Assembly (NCBI RefSeq): GCF_030867095.1
Contig: NC_081836.1
Span: forward strand, 30,454,338 to 30,518,337
Reading direction: 5' to 3'
From: Alligator mississippiensis
Lineage: Eukaryota; Chordata; Crocodylia; Alligatoridae
Length of the DNA: 64,000 nt
Within the stretch, counting starts at the first letter, position 1; every line of letters starts with the position of its first letter. The notes under the pieces are model-generated. The model was not told the origin of the DNA and did no database searches. It saw only the letters and a program-made list of their open reading frames with translations. Position numbers and translations under genes: made by a program. Positions 21,401-33,400 of the stretch are shown piece after piece.

Positions 21401-24400
21401 GGAGCTCAGTTCTACAGCCCTTGCTAACACCCAGCCACAGAGCTATTCTCATGGACACAATCATTCTTAAGAGGTTTTTGGTAAGGGTCCTTAGGGAAAA
21501 CACAACTGGTGATGCCCTGGAGGGTGGAAGGGATGGGGGTTTGCTCTTCATCCTACAAGTCTGATTGCCAGGAGCAAGCAGTTTACATGTGAATGTGCAA
21601 CAGTGGCAATGCATAGGGAGGGCACGTGCACCCCCTGACTGGCTGTACTCGCCGCTTAGGTGATGGGTAGGGTGGGCAGCTGCTCCCAGAAGCGGCTGTC
21701 ATAATTGGCCGTCATGGAGGTCTCCCCGGGCAGTGAGATCGGCCGTGGCCCCCCTCCCTGGTCAGCAGGACTGGTCGCAGGAGGGGCACATGCCCCCCTC
21801 CCCCTCCGACTAAGGCGGCACCAGTTGCCCATGATGTGCAAACCTGTGCTGTGTGAGGAAGCCCAGAGGAAGGTCTCATAGTAACAGCCGCAACATTATC
21901 AGTGCAGTGTCCAGGGCTTTTCTGCACACAGGGGTGGGATTAGCTACATTTAGAGGTGCAGATACGTAGGTCTGATATTGGATTGGTACCAATATACAGA
22001 AACCTGTCTGTATCAGATAAATGCCCATGCTCAGCACAGCACTCAAGCAGTGAGGAGCACAGCTGGCAGCATGGAGAGCTGCCTCCAGCTAGTAAGTCTG
22101 GTGTGGTAGAAGGGGAGGGAAGAGGCGTGGGGGGGGGCAGATCAATGCCCCCCATGGTGAGAGAGGGGGAAGGGGCAGGCAGCTCCCACTGCTGCTTGCA
22201 CCCTGGGAGGGTACGAGGTGGGGGGGTCCCCTGGATCTCGGTGGGGCAGGGCAGGGCAAGCTGCAGCTGGGGCTTTTCTCATTGGGGCTGGGCTTGGAGT
22301 GGGCACCGGCAGCACTAGAAGGATCCTGCATCCACCCCAAATGTTGCTGCCGCTCCACTCCCAGCATCACTGCTACCAGCCATCCAGTGCAGCCCCAGTT
22401 CTTCCTGGAGCATGGGTGGAGGTGTAGCATTGATCCCAGGCTGCACCGGGTGGCTGGCAGCAGTGGCACTGGAAACAGAGTGATGCAGCATCCTCCTAGA
22501 GCCGCCGGCACCCGCTCTGAGCCCAGCCCACACCAAGAAGAGCCCTGCGCAGCTCCAGCTGCAGCCCACCCTGCCCCATGCAGATCTGGGGGGCATACGC
22601 CTCCCGTGCTCTCCCAGTGTGTAAGTAGCAGTGGGAGCCTGGCTCCAGGCCCTGCCCCCTCCCTCACTGCAGGGGGTGTTGATCTGCCCACACCCCTTCC
22701 ACCACACCAGATTTACCAACCAGAGGCAGCTGTATCAGAAATGGAATTGGTATTGGCCGATATGCCTCCTTAGATATCGCCTATCGGTACTGGCCCAAAA
22801 AATCTCTATTGGTGCACCCCTAGCTGCATTCACCATTGTAAACAACTTCAAGCACTACTCTGTACAGTTGGGGCCACTCCTTCCTTCTTCCATCCTGAAG
22901 GAACTGCACAGGGACTGAGATGTTAATCCCAAACTGACATGGGCTGGGCAGAGCCTGAGTCATTACTACGCAAACTCTCTCTGCATAAAGCCTCTTGTGG
23001 ATACCACTCCCTCAAGCCTCTTAGTCCAAATCCTCTCCTGCTTCCACAGTTGTTCACACCAGTGTATTTCCTATTGGGACAGGTATGAGGAAGCACAAGG
23101 CAAATAAGATCCTTTTGCTGGGCTGGACAGAGCTAGCAGGTAGAATCCCTGCATTTTTTATTTGGGCTGGACTTTCCCTCCTAGGCTGCAGGTAGTTGGC
23201 TACCAGCAGGAATCATACTTCCTCTACTCTCTTCCTGAGAATTACCTCTCTCAGATGTGTAGTATCACTCAACCATGACACATACAAAGGATCATAGTTG
23301 AATTTCCATTAGCAATGTAATAAGACCAGACAAAGGGAGCTCTGGAGTAGCCTCCTGGGGATAGTGAATTGCTTGTGGTTTGCATTTAGCAGATCTAAGA
23401 AGTGCCTAGAAGCTTCTAACATTTTGACAAAGATGGCAGGAGCCAGGGGCACTAGGACTCAGGGGGAGCTGGCAGCAGGAGGTAGCAGCCCAGTCCTGTC
23501 CCACCCCCAGCCATTTCCCTGCCACCCTGCCCACCCTGCTCCAGCACCACGTGGCTCCCAGCTGCATGGCCGGACCATGGGAGCACGGGCCCAAACCGGT
23601 ACCCCGTGTGTGTGTGTGTTCGTAGGGACTCTGTGTGTGTGTGTGCGTGTTTGTAGGGTGAGTCCCACATGCACACCCCGCCATACACGTGCACCCACAC
23701 CTCCCCCTCATGCTGCTGTACACGCAGACCCTCACACCCACTCACACACCCCAGCCACCCTCCCCCCACACACATTCCCCCACAAACCCGACCCACCCAT
23801 ACCTCACATAGACACACATACACCCACATCTCCCACACCCACACAGACACACCCTACACACCCACAGCCCCCTGAAACCTATACCCACCCCCCCCCACAA
23901 CATACAAGAGTAAAACTTCATTTTAAGCTATTATATACAATCACCTCTATGCACACACGCAAACACATGTAAATCAGGAAAAAATATTTTTTTAAATCAA
24001 ATTAATGTTTTAGATGTCTGCTTTTTAGAATATAATTTGGTATTTTCCTGGTTCTGAAATGGCAAACCCCTTTGCTGAAAGGAGTACTTCCAGGGGCAAA
24101 GGTCAGGGGCTAGGGGGTGGGACTTCCAGTCACTAGATGGTGACTGAGGGTGGGGCACCTGTCAGGGGGGGCTACCCATGCCACCCTCGACAGCTTGCCA
24201 AAACTCAGTCAGCAGCCCTTTGCCCAAAATAATTGCCCACCCCTGACCTAGCTCCTGCAGCAGTGAGGCTGCTACAGCAGCAGTCATAAGCTGCCTTGGC
24301 AACCAGCCTTCAGGCCCTAACAAGAAACCCCTGCTCAGCTGGAGCATCACCTGACCAGAAGAGGCAGGGCTTAGCCAGCATATAAGCCTACTGCCTGAGC

Positions 24401-27400
24401 TAGAGTAAAAAGTTCCTGGCTGCAGACTGCATGAAGGGAAGGGGCTCTGTTGCCCCCAGGAATCCTCGAAGGTTGCAAGTAAGACAGTGCAGGCTTGCTA
24501 TCAAGGAACTATAACTCAGGTCAAAGGGCAGTATGGGTGCTGTGACAGTAAGCTACTGTTAATGCTTGGGACCTAGTGTAGGTTTAGCTTTTGTTATAGC
24601 CAGTGTGCTTATTTCCTCGTTACACCACTATGACCTGGCTTGGGTTTGCAATTATTAGGGGTGAAAGGAGGTCCCAGCAGTGTCCAGAGCAGGCCAGAGA
24701 TTGGGCCAGGGGGCCCAGACAGAGCTGAAGCAGGCTCAGCACCTAGAGCAGGGTGGAGACAGTGCATAGGGGCCCAGGGCTGAAGTAAGTGAGGTCCAGA
24801 AGCCAGGTCCAGCACAGTGGGCCTGGACTAGAAGGCTGGGCTAGAAAAAAGGGGCAGAGACCAAAAAGATTAAGACCCTGACAAGGGAGAGCGTACTGTA
24901 ACACCAGTGAGGCGTGGGATGGCTGTAGGGGAGGTCAAAGGCTGTGAATACCCCTAAAGGCTACAGGTGCCCTGGGAAGCATGGACAAGCTGACGGGGCC
25001 CACTTAGTATGTAGTCAGCGTTGAAATGGCGGAGTCTGGGAGGGACCCGCTAACTGTCAAGAAAATGAGTGGCTCACTCTACAACCCATTAGGCAGTCTT
25101 CCTTGCAATCAATTAAATGCATCAAGGTGTGGCAGGTAAGTCAGCAGGGAAGGGCACCCTAGAGCTGAAGTAGGGCAAGAATTGCATGGTCACCAAGGGG
25201 CATCATGGCTGCCTCTGGAGCCCAAACTTGCTATACCCTGTGAGTCAGCCCCCAAAACCTCCCTGCATTTCATTCTGAGGCCTTTGTCTTGTCCAGGTGA
25301 AGTCGGGCATCTATACAGCCAAACACACTTTTAATGCTAGGTTCCTAACTGTTCCCTGGCACCTGGCAAAGTAAGGTTTCAGTCAGCCATTTCCTGCAAT
25401 GCCCACAGGTGGGCCCCAGGAAGCTCTTGTTGGAGGGAAGGGGTGTGTACCTGATCGCCATCATAGTCGCAGAGAGCCTCCACTGCGGTGGGCTGGAGCG
25501 GAGTCTCCCGACGGAACCTCAGAGGAAGGACCTGCTGGCTGCGCTTCTGCAGGGATGTCACCACTGTATCGTACTTGTCCAAGGCCTTTTCCTGGTCCTA
25601 GCAGAAGGGGACATTCAGCTGTGACCATGAGGGAGTTTGAAAATGTGCCACAGACTGTAAGCACCAGGGGGTCTGAGCCCTACTGCGCACAGATGGAGAC
25701 CTTACCCCCAGCATTAATGACCATGGACCCTGGTGCTAGGGCACAACTAAAGGCCTCCTGTGCTCCTGTCTGGCTGAGTGGATTGTAAAGCATAGGTGCC
25801 CTCTAACTGACTGTGGGCCTCTTACAGTTGAACTCCTGGTGTGTGAATGTTAATAGTGTAACGCTTCAAGAGCTGCTTACGCCCGTTGGCTGTGATTCCT
25901 TCTACTGGCTGAATCTGAGGTGCTGGTTGAGTGCCAGTATCTTGCTGGCATTTCACATTCCACAGCAAGAGGAGTCATAGCCGCCTTTGGGCATTAAATT
26001 ATCACGTCTAATAGGAATCATCTGTTCTATTCTCCCATTTAGCAAATCAGGCCACTGTGCCATCCTAAGGTAGAGATGGGACCTGGCAGCAGCAGCAGAG
26101 AGGGACTCCTGAGAAGCCAGGCAAGGTTTGAATCTCTTCACTTTCATAAAGCCTTAGAGAAGCAGTGCTGGAAGGGACCTCTGGAGGTTATGTAGTCCAA
26201 CCCTTACCTGGACTACATGAGGCAGGATCAGCCCTATCCAGACCATCCCAAGCAAATCCTTGTCTAACCTATTACTTAAACTACACATGCAACCCTGTTG
26301 CACACCCAAAGCCTAGTGCCCTGACTTGCTACAGGTAACACAGAGGGATCACAATGCCCAATGTCCTGCTGGTGTGAGTGTTGTTAAAATTTCTTTTAGA
26401 GATTCAAGGAAGAGGGCCACATCCCTTGCTACAGAGGAAGACAAATTTCTGCAGTCCATACTAATTTGACTATGGGATAAAACTCCTTCCTAATCCCAAA
26501 TGGGGTGATTTAGTCTGACCCCAAGCAGAGAGGCAGGACCCTTTACCCAGGAACCTCTGGATTTTAGTGCCAGCAGGAGCACTAGCACACCCCAGGCAAA
26601 ATCCCCAGTCTTGGCTGTAGCCAACACCCAGTGCTTCTGTGGAAGGCAAAAAAAAAAAAAAAAAGATCTTGCCACATGTAGCAACAAGAAGGGGAGAAAA
26701 TTCCTTCCTGGCCTCATGTGTGGCATAGCTACTTCTAGATCATCCCTGGTCAATGCTTATCCAGCCTCTTCTTGAACCCCTCTAATGATGGAGTTCCACC
26801 ACTTCTAGGCAGTCTGTTCCACTGCCTCATTGTTCTAATGGTGTCAAAGTTTTCCCTGATCTCCAGTTTGAACTTGCTTTGCTACAACTTCAAACCACTG
26901 GTCCATATCCTGCTCTGTGCACTTAGAAATCTCTGAGAGAGAGAAAAGGTGTTTATGGCAGCCCTTCAGATACACTGCTGTCATGACTGCTATCCTCTTA
27001 AGCACCTTTTCCTTCAGCCTCTCCTCATATGGCTTGCCTTCCTTTGTGAAATTACTTTACATCCAGTTCTAACAATATATTGAGGAAGTATGTACTAAGT
27101 GAGCCTGTGGGTCTGATGGCTGGGGGCTGGGTCCAGTCCAGATACTGCCAGAACCAAGCACACACAGGTCCTTGACCAATGATCAGGATGAGAAAATCGT
27201 CTGCCTGGGTCCCAGTCTCCCCAGCCAGGGCCCTGCCCTTGCACTTAGCAACAAGCCCCAACTAGTAGGGCTAGCAAATCAAGGTGTGCATCTGCCTGAT
27301 CCAGGGAGGGGGTTAGTTGTAGAGGAGGTGTAGGCTTGGGGGTCTGTGGAAAGAGGCAGGTCATTGTGTGCCTGCCTTAGGGTGGAGCATATCTGATATT

Positions 27401-30400
27401 GGCTATGCTGATTGTGTGGTGCTGTGCACTGGGACCAGCTCATCTGGTCTGCCTTGCCCTTCCCTGAGTGGGTGGCTGCATAGATTCTTGTGACAGCCAT
27501 TCAAATCATGCTCCTAGCTTTAACAAGTACCAGCCTGATGGAAGAAACAAAATAATCCAGCCCTGAATGATGTAAAATCTGGCCACCACAGAGCAATCAA
27601 CAGGTGAATGCCTGTGGACAGAGGAAGCCAGTGGAGTCTACACCCCTCTGCCTGCAATGCTCAAAGAGCAGACAGCGTACTAATCTGCCAGCAGCTTTCT
27701 GGGCAGTACCAGCTCTGATGCCATCAATGTTTCTGCCCTTATCAACATGTGTGCTATGCTCCCAACCATCCCCCGCTTCTTGCACTGGTTACTTACATCC
27801 AGCTCTCGAAGAAGAGACTCAATCTGGTATCTGTCCTTAAAGTCAGGGCTGTATTTCTGGTCCAGGTCTGTATCCACCTTCCTCAGCAGCTCCTGGGCAT
27901 CCTTGGCATCCTTTTGGAACTGCAGAAAGGCCAAGCAAACTTCTGTTCCAAAGAGAGCCACAGCTCCAACCCCTTTGGCCCAGAATGGGCTGCCAGAACT
28001 TGCTGGTGCTATACCCCCTTGCTGGTTGCTGAGCATACCAGAACAGAGAAGCTGCAGCAAACTACGCTAAGCCTTCACTGAAGTCCAGTGAGCCCAGGTA
28101 TGCAGGAGGGGGCTGTGTGTAGAACAGTTCCTTTGCACCCCTAGTCAGCACTCTGCTGTCCTTGGGAAGCATGAAAATCTGGCCCTATATCTCCTTAGTC
28201 TTCCCAGTGTTGAACTTGGGTCCTTCGTGACCTAACGGAGCGGTTTTCAAGAACGAATCTCACGTGTCCTTAATAAACAGAAGGTGAGACGGCTTGGACA
28301 CCATCTGGCTATTTCCTTGTTCCCTGCCTTCCTTGGTTCTAGACACCAAGTATCATCTCTGGATTGTGAGCTCATCTTTCCATTTTTTACAGTGACAACA
28401 GTATATAAAACAGAGATTCTGCTCTGTGTCTGTCGTCCTGACATGCTCCTGCTAGCTGTGGGGAGGAGTTGGGGCAGCTGGTGATCACAGGCACCCAAGA
28501 AAGGAGCTGCCTGGGCTGGGCACTACTGTTTTGCCTCTGCAGAGAGTATGAAAATGCTCCAAGTGGCTTGTTAGAGAACCACCTTGCCCAACTTATTTCT
28601 CTTCAAAGCCTCTCTTGCCATCCAATGCAGTTTTCTGCCTGCAGAGGTGAGTTGGATAGGCACGTTTTCTCTTGGTGTCCTCCCACATAATGCTCCCCGA
28701 AAGGAAACACGTGAAACACCTCCAGCGTGTACCAAGGTCAGTCCATGAGGTATGGGCACACCTAATCTCCTACTCTCCCTTATGCAGACCCCTGCTGAGA
28801 GATTTCATGCATCTCCACAAAAACTACAACAAGACTACCCATCTGCTCTCCTGCACCTCTCTAGGTAGCAGCAGACCATGCTGAGGTTCCTTCAGCGCTG
28901 GCTTGCCCCAGCGTGTGGACAAAGGGTTGGCCTGACAATTGAGAAGCAGAACAGCCTAGGACTGGCTCCCTCAATAGAGGAACACCCTTGGTTCTGGATT
29001 GTAAAGGGGATCAGATTATTCCTTCATTCAGACAAAGAAGGAAATTAGGAAAGGGAGGTAACGCTGGAGGACTTCACAACACACACACTGTGGCCCCAGG
29101 GTGTCCTGTTAAAACAATAACGTGACCCACAGAAGTAACACCTTTCTCAGAGCCCCTTGCTTGCTAGTGCATTTATCTTTGTCACATGTTAACCCTGTGG
29201 AGGAAGGGGTGCATGCTCCAGAGGATGCACATGGGGAGCGGAGGTACGCGGTGACTAAATGACTTCCCAAGGTTAAATGGGAAGTGCATTGCAGCCAAGA
29301 AGAAAACCCAGATGGCCTGTGGTCTAGGCCAGGGCCTTAACCCACAAACCAGTCTTCTTCTTTGAGTGAATTTGCTGTCTTTGAAGGCTTCATGTTGAGA
29401 CTGGATGCCTTTCTGGTAAACCCATTTTAGTTAAGCAAGTTATTGGGCTTGACATTGAAGCAACAAGGTTAAATTTTCTGGCCTGCCTTATACTCAATGG
29501 TTCCTTCTGGCCATAAAAATCTGCAAGCCTATGGGTCTAGCATGCTATCATCTAACCTCATCAGAGAAGAGATACCAGAGCATGTGGTGCTGCCCCCAGT
29601 ATTAAAGGATAACTTGGAACCTGCTCCCCCGGGGCTGCATTGAGAAGCAGGTGCCCTGCTAGCCCCTGGGGCCTGGTACCTGGTGGTAATCCTCCATGAA
29701 TTTCAGATGGCTCTCCTCACAGATCAGCAAATTGAGATACTCCTTCCAGTCAGCATGGACTGCCTCGATGTGAGCCTGCAACACAACAGCAACATCATAA
29801 CTAGGGGTTAGGAGCAGTGCTGATGGCATTGAGATATACAGTAGCTTTTTATCAGCTCTGGAGAAGAACAGGAGTGAAATGTTTACTCTGTCAAGAATGG
29901 GGGCTAACCCTTTGCATAGCAGTACTAGTGACAGAGTAACAGTGGCAACGCACTATCCCACTCTTATTGGTCTGGAAGCAATTGCCCAGATTGTTGCTGG
30001 GCCAAATTTGTTCCTTATGTAACTCCATGAAAGGCCAAACAGTTATACCACAATAGACCCTGATCCAATATGCTTCCTTCCCAGGGAAGCACCAGCTTCC
30101 ATGTCCCAGGAGGGGTATCTGAGGAGATTGCCATAACTCCCTGCGCTGCACCAAAGCTGCTCAGTAGAGTTCAAACAGGGATGCATTTCTGGGGATAAAG
30201 TTTGTGAAAATATGGCCCATTTTCAATCAAGTGTTGAATTTTCCCAGCTGGCTCTACCTTTTGTGGGGACAAACAATAGAGACCACAGGGATGGGGTGCA
30301 GAGCTATGCTAAAGAGGTGTCTGTTTCTCTATACTCAAGAGGCAAATCCAGGAGTGATGTGGGAGCTGCAGCTGCACTCTGCTTTGGCTGTGTAGCACGT

Positions 30401-33400
30401 GTGCAGTGAGCATCAGAGCTCACCAAACTCGGTGCAGCTCCTGGCTGGCCCTATATCCCCCAGCTGGAGCTGCAGCTTCAGCATAGGTCTGGAGCCCAGG
30501 GGCATCCCACTGCCCCTCTGCTCACCGCCAATCTTGGATAAAGAGCAGGGGAGTTGCCTCCATGGAGAGATGCCTCACTGTACTGGGAGGCCGAATGAGC
30601 AGGAGTTACCCGCATGGCATGTGCTGTAGGGCATGTACAGATCGGAGGTCCCCTGCACTCCTTGAGCAACTCACATCAATAGCATTCTTCCCTGGGTGGT
30701 TCTGGACCAGCAGCTGTTCCCCATCTGCGTGCAGTTTGTTGATGGCCTCCTCTTTCTCTTCAAGCTTCCGGTGGATAAAGTTCTAGACAGAGTGGGACAT
30801 TCACACTCAGAAGCAGTGCAGGGAAGAGGCCTGTTACTGAGAAACAGGATGGGACCCCTGCTTAGCCTCAAGTTGTACCATCTTAAAATGAAGGGGCCTG
30901 GTTCATCAGTCAGAGTCTCCTTCAATTCAAGTCAGGAAAGGCCCAACCCTCCTCAGCCACTTCTTTAGCTCTTACTTTCCTTTCCATGCAGCTGATTTTT
31001 AGTTTCTGGCCCTGACTCTCTCTGTACCACCACCCAGGGTACATGAGAGAAGAGTCAGGTTTCCTTTCACCCCCCTCCTGCTTTAGAGCATAGGTCCTTT
31101 GTACATGTAATGATAAACTGTTAGGGCATTTATACAGGTATTCTGGTAGCCAGGGGGAAGGTACTTTAATTAGAGCGGCTCCAAGAGAAGGTGCTCTAAT
31201 TAAAGCGACCAGAGCCTCTCATGTATGTGTCCCCGCACTTAAAAATGGTGGTGGGGGCACTTTATTTAAAGTTTGTCATGCCCCCACCGCCATTTTTAAG
31301 CATGGGGGTGCCGATACATGAGACGCTGGAACGCGGCAATTACCATGTTCCAACAGACTCAATTAATCAATGAATTACAGTGTAGGAGCAGCCTTGCTGC
31401 TCATGGATAGGCACCTTTAGTGTCTAATTACAGAGTACTTTTCAGCTGTAGAGCCCAAAGCACTTTACAGAGGAGGTCAGGGAAGTAACTCGTCTGATCT
31501 CACCCCCCCAGGGCAATGCGAGAAGCAGCACCCTGGTGTTCTATATCCCAGAAATCCCCTGCCCATTAGGTCTCCCTGCACTGCGGTAACACACACCGTA
31601 GGCAGGAGACAGTTGAGAAGGTAGGGGGCTTTGCATGTGCATGGGGGCAAGGACAAATATACAGGTGACCCTCGCCATTCATGGGGGATACATTCTCGTA
31701 TCCCCCGCGAATGGCGAAATCCGCAAATAAGGCACTGCGTTCATGAACACAATCTGCATTCAGGAACGCAGTGCCCCTGGTGGCTGGGGGGGCACAGCTC
31801 TGGCAGTGACAGTGGGAGTGCGGTGGTGGGAGCCCGGTGGCAGCAAGTGCAGAGCTCCCAAGGAGCTCCTGTAAGTGTATAAAGTGTGTTTAAAACGTGG
31901 GTTTGGCATTTGCAAATATTTGAAACCGTGAATGCTGAACCCGCAAATAGCGAGGATTTCCTGTACTTCATATTGGCGGCGGCGGCTGGGGTAGTCCAGG
32001 TTATGGTCACTCCAGTCATAATTCATCCTGTCCTTTGCCTGCTGGTCCAGCCAGTACAGCTTGTTAGTGCAGCGCTGCATGTAGTCCTCCAGGGAGTTCA
32101 AATCCTGCTGCCGCTGCTGGGAGTCTGACTGTCAAAGGCAAAAATACCAGAGTCTCAGGGCTTGACAGTCAGTCGCAGAGATAGGGGACCAGCACCCAGT
32201 CCCTGGAAAAACAGCAGATGCCTCAGAGCACACCACACCTTACCCTGGCCCTGTGTCCCCTTCTCCGCTAGGCAAGGAGGCCTCTGGAGGAAGCATTTGA
32301 GAACTTCCCTCAGTCAGAGGCGGTGAGGGTCCACACCCACCCAGACATCCTCCTCTCCCTTAGTAAGACCTCTGCGCACACACTGTCCTTCACACACACA
32401 GATACCCTCACCCCACCTTCCAGTTCTTTTTATATCACCCCAGATCAGTTGTCTCAGGGCTGAAGGAGGTACTTACCAGCAGCTTCTGATATTTCACCTG
32501 GAGGTCACTTTGATATTCCTAAAAGCAAAGGGGAGATGCCAAGCATTAATTGCAGAGATGGTCCCCAGGACAGAAATGGAATGACTTGAGGTCTATAGGG
32601 AAAAGGGGGTTGCATCGGGGAGGCACGCTATCTGTTTTCTGACCCATAATAAGTTTTAGGTCCATGTGTGAAACTCAGCTCTGGTTACATGTGTGGATTT
32701 TGGATATCCAGGCAGGGAAGAGGCATCTGAATACAGGGTTTGTTTCAGGCCTGTCTCTTGCTGCATGCAGGTGAGGGGCCTGCATTCCCCACTTTACTGA
32801 CCACCTATCCTTCCCTCTGGATTAGTGTCTCCCAGCCTGTCCTTTCAGTTTCTTTCTCTGCCAGTCTAACAGGCTGCTCTGCATGCCCCTGGGTAGCAAA
32901 GTCTAGTTAGTGGCATGGGAGATAGAGGGGGCTGGCATGTGCCACAACAGAGATGGGCAGACAAGACAGGTACACTGAACAGCAGTGTGGACATGAGGGG
33001 GATATGGACTCTACCTTGTCCCCTTCCTTGCTGATGTGCGGTCCGATGGCCATCACCTCATTGTGGAAGATGTTGTGCTCTTCCACCTGACTGTTGACAA
33101 GCGGCAGGTCGGTCCCAAAGCCCTTGCTGTTCAACAAGTCCTGGGGCACAGAGAAGCTACAATTAGTGACAAGAAGCACCCTGTAGCTTCTGGATGTCTC
33201 TGAGAGCATGTTACACTGTGTCCCTGGCATTTCTGAGGTGCCTGCTCCCAAGCACCTCTCCCCACCTCCAAAGGGTGCTGCACCTGGAAATGCTATGAAG
33301 CTGCTCATGTCCCTGGCAGCCACTGAAAAATACTGGAGAGAAAGGTCTTAAGAGTGGCTGCAGGAGGGCTTCACCCCCACTTTTCCAGAGTAGGGGCTTG

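Larger units (their letters stand above)
21328..25450 (-). other. PPL: PPL intron 11, transposon-rich
   Basis: About 4.1 kb. It carries a GC-rich segment (21600-21840), a palindromic hAT element (21951-22822), a CA/TG-rich tract (23600-23900), the end of another hAT element (about 24160-24247) and an LTR-like remnant. Confidence 0.65.
27920..29679 (-). other. PPL: PPL intron 9
   Basis: About 1.8 kb with a MIR-like SINE remnant (about 29160-29340) and a CR1 tail (about 29370-29550). The rest is unassigned. Confidence 0.5.
30783..31966 (-). other. PPL: PPL intron 7
   Basis: About 1.2 kb. It holds a foldback element (31124-31416), a MIR-like SINE (about 31430-31560) and a Tigger-like element (31662-31963) that touches the exon 7 donor. 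Confidence 0.7.

Noticed and set aside
22089..22691. Overlapping open frames of up to 200 codons on both strands
   Set aside because: They fall in the GC-rich palindromic core of a hAT element; glycine/proline/arginine-rich translation on both strands is expected from composition.
23364..23972. 202-codon frame rich in His, Thr and Pro
   Set aside because: It is a translation of the CA/CACCC simple-repeat tract.
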